Under the pieces are notes generated by a model that did no database searches, was not told the DNA's origin, and saw nothing but the letters and a program-made list of their open reading frames with translations. A stretch of DNA of 64,000 bases from contig CP141729.1 in the NCBI GenBank assembly GCA_035621215.1, positions 1,014,944 to 1,078,943 of the forward strand, in the 5' to 3' direction. The position numbers and the translations under genes were made by a program. Positions 33,605 through 41,354 of this stretch are shown here, piece after piece. Source of the stretch: Oscillospiraceae bacterium MB08-C2-2. Lineage in GTDB: Bacteria; Bacillota; Clostridia; Oscillospirales; Ruminococcaceae. The first letter of the stretch is position 1; the number at the start of each line of letters is the position of its first letter.

Positions 33605-34864
33605 TTACTTGCTGGAAAAACCTTTACTCTCTTCCGGGGTCAAAAGGCTGACCTTGCCGTATTCCCCATCGTAACCGGGGCTGACCGTAACCCGGCCTGT
33701 GCGCAGCCGCCGGATACCTTCCGCAGTGGCTTCCCCCGCAATGCATCCAATATTTTCTGTGGGCGCCTGCCGAAGAACATACAGCTCCGGCCCCACCTCC
33801 GCCAGAAGGCTTTCGTACACCCTCTTGACCCGAAGGCTTTTGGAGGAAAAACCAATGGAGGCCGCTATAATCTCCGCCAAAGGAATCAATGTTTCAAAGT
33901 GTGGTGCATCAGGGGGGATAAAGCCAACTTCCCGATCTGCCAGCTTTTCTACCCGGTGCAGCACACCCACCGTGGTTCGGCCGCCGCATACCGGGCATTC
34001 GCCGCCTGCCGCAAGGGTCTGCGCCGGGGTCTGGCATACCTTGCAGCTGCGGTGACCATCGTAGTGGTATTTTCCCTCTTCGGGATGAAATTCAAGAGTA
34101 CCCCCAAATCCCCCATTTCCCTTTTCAAGGGCCTTGGCCATATGGGAATAGGAAAGTGCGGTATTAAAAAGATTGCATTCCCGGGCCAAATTTCCCGGGG
34201 AATGAGCATCGGAATTGGAAACCAGGGTGAAGCGATCCAATGCGGAAAGCCGCCAGTTCATGAGCGGATCGGAGGAAAGCCCGGTTTCCACTGCATGGAT
34301 ATAGGGGGCTAAATCTTCGAAGCACTCTTCAATGCTATTAAAATCAGAAAAAGCCCCCAACACGGAAAAATGCGGTGTCCAGATATGGGCCGGGATAAAA
34401 ATGGCCTCTGGGCAGACCTCCAATGTCATTTCCAGCAGCTTACGGCTATCCAGCCCCAAAATGGGCCTGCCATCCGAATGAATGTTGCCGATTGCCTCCA
34501 AACGGCGGGAGAGCTTTTCCGCCTCCTCCAATCCCGGGAGAAGAATCAGGCTGTGCACCTTGCGAACCTTGCCATTTTTCTTATAAATGGAACTGATTTC
34601 GCCGCTGACCACAAAACGAGTGGTGGAGGAAGCACCAGCTACCATGCCAGGCTGTATCAGCTCTGGCTTTAGGGTATAAAGCCCTTCCTCGGCAGGAATC
34701 AGCTTTTCTTTCAGCTCCTGCCGCCAGATCGGGTGGGTAAAATCCCCGGTGGCGATCAAATCAAGGCCCTTTTTGCGGGCCCATAGTTCCAGAATCTCCG
34801 GCACACACTCCTTGCTGGTGGCCATGGAGTATTTGGAATGAATGTGCAAATCGGCTATAAACAA
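33605..34864 (-). CDS. Endonuclease Q-family (PHP domain) protein
   Basis: 419 residues. The PHP metal-site motifs are ADLHIHSKYS, TGDFTHP, FIPAHIWTPHFSVLG and SNSDAHSPGNLA. The zinc-finger stretch CKVCQTPAQTLAAGGECPVCGG, typical of EndoQ, follows. In archaea and some bacilli EndoQ nicks DNA at deaminated bases and apurinic sites. The start at 34864 is the first ATG with family match (MFIADLHIHSKYSM). It is the first of three repair genes in a row (EndoQ, AlkD, Ogt). Confidence 0.88.
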   Translation of the reverse strand: MFIADLHIHSKYSMATSKECVPEILELWARKKGLDLIATGDFTHPIWRQELKEKLIPAEEGLYTLKPELIQPGMVAGASSTTRFVVSGEISSIYKKNGKVRKVHSLILLPGLEEAEKLSRRLEAIGNIHSDGRPILGLDSRKLLEMTLEVCPEAIFIPAHIWTPHFSVLGAFSDFNSIEECFEDLAPYIHAVETGLSSDPLMNWRLSALDRFTLVSNSDAHSPGNLARECNLFNTALSYSHMAKALEKGNGGFGGTLEFHPEEGKYHYDGHRSCKVCQTPAQTLAAGGECPVCGGRTTVGVLHRVEKLADREVGFIPPDAPHFETLIPLAEIIAASIGFSSKSLRVKRVYESLLAEVGPELYVLRQAPTENIGCIAGEATAEGIRRLRTGRVTVSPGYDGEYGKVSLLTPEESKGFSSK

Positions 34865-35025
34865 ACCCGTTCCTCCTATATATGAGCGCTGAGAGTTAAA
34901 TGATCGTTTCAGCAGGCATTATATACTTTTAACAAATAGTATACACTAATTTGTCCTTTGAAGAAAGCAGACAAATATTCCAATTGTATTGCAGACAGCA
35001 TAATTGTATCTTTACCACAAAAGAA

Positions 35026-35053
35026 ACGACGGAAAACCACAGCTTTCCGTCGT
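35026..35053. terminator. Hairpin in the 34.9-35.3 kb gene-free stretch
   Basis: ACGACGGAAA (35026-35035) pairs with TTTCCGTCGT (35044-35053). It lies between the divergent EndoQ and KDPG aldolase genes, downstream of the livF remnant on the minus strand. Confidence 0.5.
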
Positions 35054-35153
35054 TCAAAAAGCATCACATACCCAAACAGAACAAATTCGCCCGGTCAAAA
35101 ACCGGACGAATGCTTTGCACAGACTATTCAATTAAAATAGAGCCTTCAAACCG

Positions 35154-35276
35154 CTATTCGGCGCCCATATAGGCCTTGCGCACATCCTCATTTTGGAGAA
35201 GGTTTGCGCAGCTGTCGCTGAGAATCATCTCACCGGTCTGCATCACGTAGCCTCTGTTGGCGGTGTTCAGGGCGAT
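35154..35276 (-). pseudogene. 3' remnant of a branched-chain amino acid ABC ATPase (livF-like)
   Basis: The last 40 codons read IALNTANRGYVMQTGEMILSD, then CANLLQNEDVRKAYMGAE and stop, the C-terminus of LivF-type ATPases. No Walker motifs or start exist upstream; similarity ends about 20 bases before the KDPG aldolase start. This is the end of a deleted gene, and the rest of the transporter is not in the window. Confidence 0.7.
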
Positions 35277-35294
35277 TTTTAGGAGGTAAAAACC

Positions 35295-35942
35295 ATGAAT
35301 GTTCTGCAAAAATTACTAGACGGTAAAATCATTGCCATTGTAAGAGGGATTCCCACTTCTGCGATCTGCGATACAGCCCGTGCACTGCTGGCAGGCGGCA
35401 TCAACGCTATGGAGGTCACCTTTGACCAGAGAAGTAAGGAGGGCCTTGCCGAAACCGCCGCCTCCATCAAGGCTGTAAAAGAACAGCTGGGGGATGAAAT
35501 TCTGCTGGGTGCCGGTACTGTTATGACTCCCGAGCAGGTGCAAATTGCTTATGACTGTGGTGCCAAATACATTATCTCTCCTGACACCAACACTTCGGTT
35601 ATTAAGAAGACAAAGGAGCTGGGCATGGTTTCCATTCCCGGTGCCTTTACTCCTTCGGAAATCGCTGTAGCCTATGCGGCTGGCGCCGATATTGTGAAGC
35701 TGTTCCCTGCCGGGCTGATGGGCCCCGAGTATTTCAAGGCTGTTCTGGCTCCCCTCTCCCACATGCCTGTATCCGCTGTGGGCGGCATCAACGAAAACAA
35801 CGCCGCATCCTTCTTTAAGGCCGGTGTATGCTCGGTGGGCGTGGGCGGAAATCTGATCAACGCAAAGGCCATTCTGGCCGGGGACTTCTCCATGACCACC
35901 CAAACTGCCCAAAAGCTTGTGGAAGCTGTAAAGGGCCTGTAA
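35295..35942 (+). CDS. eda: KHG/KDPG aldolase
   Basis: 215 residues. The class I aldolase site is intact: MEVTFDQ (Glu), GAGTVMT and DIVKLFPAG, with the Schiff-base Lys in VKLFP. It splits 2-keto-3-deoxy-6-phosphogluconate, or the related 4-hydroxy-2-oxoglutarate, into pyruvate and an aldehyde. Start at 35295 after AGGAGG. No other Entner-Doudoroff or uronate gene is adjacent, and the gene is followed by a terminator, so it is monocistronic here. Confidence 0.9.
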   Translation: MNVLQKLLDGKIIAIVRGIPTSAICDTARALLAGGINAMEVTFDQRSKEGLAETAASIKAVKEQLGDEILLGAGTVMTPEQVQIAYDCGAKYIISPDTNTSVIKKTKELGMVSIPGAFTPSEIAVAYAAGADIVKLFPAGLMGPEYFKAVLAPLSHMPVSAVGGINENNAASFFKAGVCSVGVGGNLINAKAILAGDFSMTTQTAQKLVEAVKGL

Positions 35943-35963
35943 AAATTGATATTGCTATGAAAA

Positions 35964-36012
35964 ACCCGCCTGCACTCCCATTTCGTAATCTGGGGTTACA
36001 GGCGGGTTAATT
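35964..36012 (+). terminator. Terminator after the aldolase gene
   Basis: AACCCGCCTG (35964-35973) pairs with CAGGCGGGTT (36000-36009). The loop is about 26 bases and the tail is AATTTAT. Confidence 0.65.
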
Positions 36013-36172
36013 TATAAGTTTTTCGGGTCTGCTATAAAAACAGCGAATGTTATAAATTTATAACATATATTTTCAGCATCATAAGGGTTATCATAAATAT
36101 AGAGTTCATAACCGTGAGTGAAAAAACAATCCCAGCATTATTGAGGATTAAAAACTTCTGCACAATTGTCTT

Positions 36173-36403
36173 TCAACGAATTTCAAACAAAGCTCCTACT
36201 CCAACCTTTAAAGCATCGGCTATATCAAAAAGAACATCAAGAGATACCGATTTATCCATTTTGGTGGCTTCAATGTTGCTGATATGCGTTCGGCTCACAC
36301 CAACAGCCTCAGCAAGCTGTTCCTGCGTTAAATCTTCCTTTTTGCGGTAATATGCAATATTCAAAGCTAGCTGCACATACTTATTCTCATGCTTTCTGGC
36401 CAT
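36173..36403 (-). CDS. Small XRE-family HTH regulator
   Basis: 76 residues, essentially one Cro/C1-type HTH: LALNIAYYRKKEDLTQEQLAEAVGVSRTHISNIEATKMDKSVSLDVLFDIADALKV. ATG 36403 is chosen since GAGGTGAAGCTT is well spaced; GTG 36412 lies in the Shine-Dalgarno itself. It is divergent from a 50-residue gene across an 18-bp inverted repeat, the usual layout for an autoregulated repressor controlling a small partner gene. Confidence 0.85.
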   Translation of the reverse strand: MARKHENKYVQLALNIAYYRKKEDLTQEQLAEAVGVSRTHISNIEATKMDKSVSLDVLFDIADALKVGVGALFEIR

Positions 36404-36456
36404 AAGCTTCACCTCATAACCAGTGTATCTTATGCCCAGTAGAATTTACACAACTT

Positions 36457-36501
36457 AATAGTTTGTTATTGCAATTTTATAGTTTGCAATAACAAACTAT
36501 T
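36457..36501. promoter_or_regulatory. 18-bp inverted repeat between divergent XRE and small-protein genes
   Basis: Arms at 36457-36474 and 36484-36501 are perfect complements (left arm AATAGTTTGTTATTGCAA) with a 9-base spacer. It is a strong candidate operator for the XRE protein. The left arm lies ~53 bases from the repressor start and the right arm ~43 bases from the small gene start. Confidence 0.75.
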
Positions 36502-36544
36502 TGTGGTAATATTATGCTATCAAATTTGAAAGGTGGGTGTAACA

Positions 36545-36697
36545 ATGCCAGATTATAAGCAAATGTATTTAAAGCTTTTCAATAAAACTACAGACGCAAT
36601 ACAAATTTTAATAGAAGCCCAGTTAGAGGCAGAAGCAGCTTTTATAAACAGCGTTGAAGAAGAAACGCCTGCACCTGTCAATGATCAGAAAACTTGA
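36545..36697 (+). CDS. 50-residue acidic small protein
   Basis: The frame has a good start (AGGTGGGTGTAACA then ATG) and reads MPDYKQMYLKLFNKTTDAI, then a helical QILIEAQLEAEAAF and an acidic tail ending in VNDQKT. Small proteins with the MPxYxxMYLxLFNxxTDAI opening are common in gut Clostridia, often close to XRE genes and phage-like regions. Function is unknown. Divergent placement with the XRE gene suggests they are regulated together; toxin-antitoxin activity is possible but not shown. Confidence 0.65.
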   Translation: MPDYKQMYLKLFNKTTDAIQILIEAQLEAEAAFINSVEEETPAPVNDQKT

Positions 36698-36981
36698 GAT
36701 AACTGCAATTTATTGGCTGCAAATTTGGCTGCAAATTCGGTTCTGCTTTTGAATATTACCGCTGTGGACGTGAATACTATAATTGGTTTTACACTTCTTT
36801 TGGTGTTCTTGTTAAAGAGAGCACCAATCTTTGCCCTGTGGGCCTTCTTGATTTATTAAGAAGGAACCTGACTTTGCGTTTGCATAATTGTGTAAAACCA
36901 TCAGCCGAGCAGCTTTGTCTGTTCGGCTGATTCTTTTACATAGATAAGCTAAAATTTAGAGGAATAATACATTCTAGTGAC
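36698..36981. other. Gene-free stretch before rpsO, with terminator
   Basis: No gene. The sequence has a tandem TTGGCTGCAAATT repeat near 36712-36739 and a hairpin (ATCAGCCGA 36900-36908, TCGGCTGAT 36923-36931, then TCTTTTAC), probably a plus-strand terminator. Confidence 0.6.
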
Positions 36982-37010
36982 TTTACAAGAGAATTACAGT
37001 GTGTTATAAT
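36982..37010 (+). promoter_or_regulatory. rpsO promoter
   Basis: TTTACA (36982-36987), 17-base spacer, TATAAT (37005-37010). The ~105-base leader to the rpsO start contains a CCCC/GGGG hairpin near 37050-37075; S15 autoregulatory leaders are known in Firmicutes, but this one was not matched to a named type. Confidence 0.7.
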
Positions 37011-37122
37011 TTACAGGATGTAAGCCCTATACCGGGATTTGGGAATAATGCCCCGCTTTTTTGGGGGAGATCACCCACCCTTTTCTTAGTTTAGGGAAAT
37101 ATTTTACGAGGTGATATTTTTT

Positions 37123-37389
37123 ATGCTGCTCAAAGAACAAAAAACACAGGTTATTCAGGAAAACAAGCGTCACGAGGGAGATACCGGTTCCCCTGAGGTT
37201 CAGATCGCTATCCTTTCTAAGCGGATCAACGATCTCACCGAGCATCTCAAACTCCACAAAAAGGATCATCACAGCCGCCGTGGCCTGCTCAAGATGGTTG
37301 GTCACCGCCGCAATCTGCTCCAGTATCTGAAGAAAAAGGATATTGAGCGCTACAGAGACATTATCGCTAAGCTTGGAATCCGTAAATAA
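37123..37389 (+). CDS. rpsO: Ribosomal protein S15
   Basis: 88 residues, normal length. [40 protein letters not shown] and [11 protein letters not shown] are diagnostic. S15 binds 16S rRNA early in 30S assembly. ATG 37123 after GAGGTGATATTTTTT; the GTG at 37111 is inside the Shine-Dalgarno region. It is followed by a terminator and then pnp, the conserved bacterial order. Confidence 0.97.
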   Translation: MLLKEQKTQVIQENKRHEGDTGSPEVQIAILSKRINDLTEHLKLHKKDHHSRRGLLKMVGHRRNLLQYLKKKDIERYRDIIAKLGIRK

Positions 37390-37420
37390 GATTCCAAACA
37401 AATCACACTGGCTCTTGTGT

Positions 37421-37450
37421 GAGGCAGGGTTTTATTACCCTGCCTCTTTT
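37421..37450 (+). terminator. Terminator between rpsO and pnp
   Basis: GAGGCAGGGT (37421-37430) pairs with ACCCTGCCTC (37437-37446), followed by TTTT. Confidence 0.8.
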
Positions 37451-37574
37451 GCAGGAGTGGGCGGTTCTGCGGGTTTAGCAGTGAATCCCAGTCGATGACA
37501 GAAACCCCAAGCGCATCGGCTTGGATTTATTGCTAAGACGTGGCCCGCCGCCAATAATTATGGAGGATTTTTTG

Positions 37575-39695
37575 ATGTTTGATAATTTTCGCGTATTCGA
37601 GACAGAGCTCGCAGGGCGCAAAATAACCTTCGAAACAGGCAAAATGTGCGGGCTTTCCAACGGCTCCTGCTTGGTTCGCTATGGCGAGACCACTGTGCTG
37701 GTCAACGCTACCCTCTCTGAAAAGCCCCGGGATGGCATCGATTTCTTTCCTCTTTCAGTTGATTACGAAGAAAAGCTTTATTCGGTAGGCAAAATCCCCG
37801 GTTCCTTTATGCGTCGGGAAAGCCGCCCCTCCGAGACTGCCATTTTGGCTTCTCGTCTGGTGGACAGGCCCATTCGTCCCCTCTTCCCCGCCGGTATGCG
37901 CAACGACTGCACCGTGGTTATGACCGTTATGTCCACCGATCTGGATTATTCCCCTGAGATCGCAGGCATGATCGGCACCTCCTTTGCTCTTTCCATTTCG
38001 GATATTCCGTGGAACGGGCCCATTGCCGGTGTCAACGTAGGTTTGGTGGATGACGAACTGATTCTCAACCCCACCTTTGAACAGCGCCAGAAAAGCCGCT
38101 TGAATCTCACCGTTGCCGGTACTGCCGATAAGGTCTGCATGATTGAAGCCGGTGCTGATCAGGTTCCCGAAAATGTTATGATGGATGCCATCAAGCTGGC
38201 ACACAGCGAAATCCAGAAGATTGTCGCTTTCATCTCCAAGGTGCAGGCAGAAATTGGCAAGCCCAAGCTGTCTTTTGAACCCCAAGAGGTTCCCCACGAT
38301 ATGTTCGAGGCTGTTAAGAGCTTTGCTTCGGATAAAATCAAGTATGCCTTGGATACCGACGATAAAACCGTTCGTGAAGCCCGCTTGGCTCCCATTGTCA
38401 AGGAAATTCACGAGGAGTTTGACCCCCAGTATCCCGAGCAGACTTCCAAGCTGGATGACTGCGTTTATAAATTGCAGAAATACATTGTCCGCCGCTGGCT
38501 GCTGGATGAGCAAAAGCGTGTGGATGGCCGTGGCATGAATGAGATTCGTCCCCTTGATGCGCAGGTTGGCCTGATTCCCCGTGTTCACGGTTCCGGTATG
38601 TTTACCCGCGGCCAGACTCAGGTTCTGACCATTGCCACACTGGGCCCTGTTTCCGATGCTCAGATGCTGGATGGTGTGGACGGTCAGGAAAATCGCCGCT
38701 ATATGCATCACTATAACTTCCCCTCCTATTCTGTGGGCGAAACCCGCCCTTCCAGAGGCCCCGGCCGCCGGGAAATCGGTCATGGTGCTTTGGCTCAGCG
38801 TGCGCTGGAGCCTGTTCTTCCCGATTTAGAGGATTTCCCTTATGCTTACCGCCTCGTTTCTGAGGTTCTCAGCTCCAATGGTTCCACCTCTCAGGGTTCC
38901 ATCTGTGGTTCCACACTGGCTCTGATGGATGCCGGTGTGCCCATCAAGGCTCCCGTTGCCGGTATTTCCTGCGGACTCATCACCGAGGGTGACCGCTGGA
39001 TGACCATGGTGGATATTCAAGGCCTTGAGGATTTCTTCGGCGACATGGACTTTAAGGTTGGCGGTACTCATAACGGTATCACCGCAATCCAGATGGATAT
39101 CAAGCTGGATGGTCTGACCTATGATATCATTGAGGAAGCTTTTGAAAAATGCCGCAAGGCTCGCCTGTATATCTTGGATGATATTATGCTCAAGGCAATC
39201 CCCACCCACCGTGAGGAGCTTTCCACCTATGCACCCAAGATGCTCAGCCTAACCATTCATCCGGATAAAATCCGTGAGGTTATCGGTTCCGGCGGCAAGG
39301 TGATTCAGCGCATCTGCGCCGAGTGTGATGTCAAGATTGACATTGAAGACAGCGGTAAGGTGTTTGTTTCCGGTATCAACATCGATAACGCCCGCCGTGC
39401 TGTTCAGGTCATCCGCACCATTGCAGAAGACCCGGAGGTTGGTGCCTTCTATAAGGGTAAAGTTACCCGCCTGATGAACTTCGGTGCTTTTGTTGAGATC
39501 GCACCGGGCAAAGAAGGTCTCGTCCACATTTCCAAGTTGGATATGGATCGTGTGGAGAAGGTTGAAGATGTGGTGAGTGTGGGCGATGAGGTTCTGGTTA
39601 AGGTTACCGAAATCGATCAGCAGGGCCGTATCAATCTTTCCCGCAAGGATGCCCTGATCGCTATGGAAGCCAAGAAAAAGCAAGCCGGTAACTAA
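37575..39695 (+). CDS. pnp: Polyribonucleotide nucleotidyltransferase (PNPase)
   Basis: 706 residues. The order is RNase PH-like core 1 (MRRESRPSETAILASRLVDRPIRP), helical linker, and core 2 (NFPSYSVGETRPSRGPGRREIGHGALA, then SNGSTSQGSICGSTLALMDAGVP). A KH domain (IREVIGSGGKVIQRI) and an S1 domain (GAFVEIAPGKEGLVHISKL) follow. It degrades RNA phosphorolytically 3' to 5' as a trimer. ATG 37575 has GGAGGA seven bases ahead; longer frames are not supported. Confidence 0.97.
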   Translation: MFDNFRVFETELAGRKITFETGKMCGLSNGSCLVRYGETTVLVNATLSEKPRDGIDFFPLSVDYEEKLYSVGKIPGSFMRRESRPSETAILASRLVDRPIRPLFPAGMRNDCTVVMTVMSTDLDYSPEIAGMIGTSFALSISDIPWNGPIAGVNVGLVDDELILNPTFEQRQKSRLNLTVAGTADKVCMIEAGADQVPENVMMDAIKLAHSEIQKIVAFISKVQAEIGKPKLSFEPQEVPHDMFEAVKSFASDKIKYALDTDDKTVREARLAPIVKEIHEEFDPQYPEQTSKLDDCVYKLQKYIVRRWLLDEQKRVDGRGMNEIRPLDAQVGLIPRVHGSGMFTRGQTQVLTIATLGPVSDAQMLDGVDGQENRRYMHHYNFPSYSVGETRPSRGPGRREIGHGALAQRALEPVLPDLEDFPYAYRLVSEVLSSNGSTSQGSICGSTLALMDAGVPIKAPVAGISCGLITEGDRWMTMVDIQGLEDFFGDMDFKVGGTHNGITAIQMDIKLDGLTYDIIEEAFEKCRKARLYILDDIMLKAIPTHREELSTYAPKMLSLTIHPDKIREVIGSGGKVIQRICAECDVKIDIEDSGKVFVSGINIDNARRAVQVIRTIAEDPEVGAFYKGKVTRLMNFGAFVEIAPGKEGLVHISKLDMDRVEKVEDVVSVGDEVLVKVTEIDQQGRINLSRKDALIAMEAKKKQAGN

Positions 39696-39718
39696 GTAGG
39701 CTTTGTGATTTATACTCA

Positions 39719-39746
39719 AGTGGGAGTGGCAAGCTCCGCTCCCACT
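39719..39746 (+). terminator. Hairpin after pnp
   Basis: AGTGGGAG (39719-39726) pairs with CTCCCACT (39739-39746). It has no T-run and lies 6 bases before the tRNA gene, so it may serve 3'-end processing. Confidence 0.45.
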
Positions 39747-39751
39747 CCTAA

Positions 39752-39826
39752 GCTTGTGTGGCTCAATGGCAGAGCAGCTCATTCGTAATGAGCAGGTTGT
39801 CGGTTCGATTCCGACCACAAGCTCCA
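39752..39826 (+). tRNA. tRNA-Thr (anticodon CGT)
   Basis: The cloverleaf is complete: acceptor GCTTGTG/CACAAGC, D stem GCTC/GAGC, anticodon arm GCTCA-TTCGTAA-TGAGC and T arm GTCGG-TTCGATT-CCGAC. The discriminator is T and CCA is encoded. Anticodon CGT reads ACG (Thr). Confidence 0.95.
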
Positions 39827-39869
39827 AAAAAGACATAGCTACTCCCTCAGGGAGTAGCTATGTCTTTTT
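39827..39869 (+). terminator. Terminator after tRNA-Thr
   Basis: A perfect 20-bp stem (39827-39846 with 39850-39869) closes a 3-base loop, with A-run before and T-run after. It would work on both strands. Confidence 0.85.
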
Positions 39870-39877
39870 ATATCTAA

Positions 39878-39907
39878 ATATGGTATTATAAATTTATAAT
39901 ACCATAT
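39878..39907. repeat. Perfect 30-bp palindrome
   Basis: Symmetric around 39892/39893, AT-rich, with core GGTATTATAAATTTATAATACC. It lies between the tRNA terminator and the IS256-type element. A regulator site or an element scar is possible. Confidence 0.6.
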
Positions 39908-39932
39908 ACGCAAACAGCAATTTGAGGAGATA

Positions 39933-39970
39933 GATAAGGTACAATAAGTTTGATAAGGTACAATAAGTTT
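39933..39970. repeat. Doubled 19-bp end of the IS256-type element
   Basis: GATAAGGTACAATAAGTTT occurs twice in tandem (39933-39951 and 39952-39970). The other copy of the element (right end 47097) has it once, so the outer unit is an extra solo end. Confidence 0.75.
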
Positions 39971-41296
39971 CGCAAATAAGAAAAGGACAAGGTTTAAGTC
40001 TCTGGTAAAATGGGAGTAACGACACCACCATTTTGAAAGGAGACAGAAAACCATGTCCGAGAAAATTGTACAACTAAACGAGGAAGTAATCAAGGTAGAA
40101 ATCCGGGAACTGGTGCGCAATAGCGTGGAGGAAACACTCAATGGGTTGTTGGAGCAGGAAGCACAGCAACTGACCAATGCCGCGAAATATGAACGCAGTG
40201 AGGGTCGACAGGGCTACCGCAGCGGGCACTACAACCGGAATCTGACAACAACGTCAGGGGATGTGGAGCTGAAAATGCCGAAGCTGAAAGGAGTGTCCTT
40301 TGAGACAGCGATTATTGAGCGGTACCGCCGCCGGGAAAGCAGCGTAGAAGAAGCATTGATTGAGATGTATCTGGCCGGGGTATCAGTACGGCGAGTAGAG
40401 GATATTACAGAGGCATTGTGGGGAAGCAAGGTGTCACCAGCCACGATCAGCGAACTGAACAAGAAAGCGTATGTCCACATTGAAGATTGGCGGGGTCGCC
40501 CCTTGCAAGGCGGGAAATACCCATATGTCTATGTGGACGGCATCTACCTTCGCCGCAACTGGGGCGGAGAATATGAGAATGTGGCTATCCTCGTAGCCAT
40601 CGCAGTCAATGAGGACGGCTACCGGGAGGTGATTGGCGCCGCTGAAGGGATGAAAGAGGATAAAGCAAGTTGGGTGTCCTTCTTCCAATGGCTGAAAATC
40701 CGTGGACTTTCTGGTGTCAAGCTCATTGTGGGTGACAAATGTCTGGGTATGCTGGAGGCCGTCTATGAAGTGTTTCCCGACGTCAAATACCAGCGCTGCA
40801 CCGTGCATTTCTACCGTAATGTATTCTCTGTTACCCCTCGCTCCAAGGTGAAGCTGGTAGCGAAAATGCTTAAGGCTATCCATGCGCAGGAAAGCAAAAA
40901 AGCGGCACGGGAGAAGGCGAAAGCCGTTGTGCAAGAACTGCACGCCATGAAGCTGACCCAAGCGGCCAGAAAAGTGGAGGATAGCATTGATGAGACGCTT
41001 ACCTATGCCGATTTCCCACCCGAACATTGGACACGAATTCGCACGAACAACGTCATCGAACGCCTTAACCGTGAAATCCGTCGCCGTACAAGGGTGGTCG
41101 GCGCATTTCCTGATGGAAACTCCGCTCTGATGCTCGTCTGCGCACGTTTGCGCCATGTCGCCGGTACTCAGTGGGGTAACAAGAAATACATGAACATGAA
41201 GCATCTTGCTGCTGCAGCAGACGATGCTTTGATCGCTGGTTAATCCCACATTATCAGAGGCTCAAAACCAATTTGCGAAAAACTATTGACACTACC
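39952..41296 (+). mobile_element. IS256-family element, copy 1
   Basis: 1345 bp. Terminal repeats are GATAAGGTACAATAAGTTTC (left) and, inward from the right end, GGTAGTGTCAATAGTTTTTC; both run into CGCAAAT. It has the same length as copy 2 at 45753-47097 and an identical transposase protein, in the opposite orientation. No target duplication is seen: the flanks are AATAAGTTT (left) and TAATCAGG (right). Confidence 0.85.
40053..41243 (+). CDS. IS256-family transposase, copy 1
   Basis: 396 residues of the Mutator/IS256 type. DDE residues sit in YVDGIYLRR, IVGDKCLGM and NNVIERLNREIRRR. The N-terminus carries the DNA-binding part, and QRCTVHFYRNVF is the conserved C/H motif between the second D and E. 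The frame is intact and identical in protein to the copy at 45806-46996, so recent duplication is likely. Confidence 0.95.
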   Translation: MSEKIVQLNEEVIKVEIRELVRNSVEETLNGLLEQEAQQLTNAAKYERSEGRQGYRSGHYNRNLTTTSGDVELKMPKLKGVSFETAIIERYRRRESSVEEALIEMYLAGVSVRRVEDITEALWGSKVSPATISELNKKAYVHIEDWRGRPLQGGKYPYVYVDGIYLRRNWGGEYENVAILVAIAVNEDGYREVIGAAEGMKEDKASWVSFFQWLKIRGLSGVKLIVGDKCLGMLEAVYEVFPDVKYQRCTVHFYRNVFSVTPRSKVKLVAKMLKAIHAQESKKAAREKAKAVVQELHAMKLTQAARKVEDSIDETLTYADFPPEHWTRIRTNNVIERLNREIRRRTRVVGAFPDGNSALMLVCARLRHVAGTQWGNKKYMNMKHLAAAADDALIAG

Positions 41297-41302
41297 TAAT
41301 CA

Positions 41303-41354
41303 GGTAGTGTCAAGAATTATGCGCAAATTAGTTTGCAGCCTGTAATGGAATAAG
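41303..41354. repeat. Solo IS256-type end
   Basis: GGTAGTGTCAAGAATTATGCGCAAATTAG resembles, but differs from, the ends of both neighbouring elements. It seems to be the leftover end of a third related element squeezed between them. Confidence 0.5.

Noticed and set aside
37755-38783. Long minus-strand frame over pnp
   Set aside because: Antisense artefact of codon bias; no motif.
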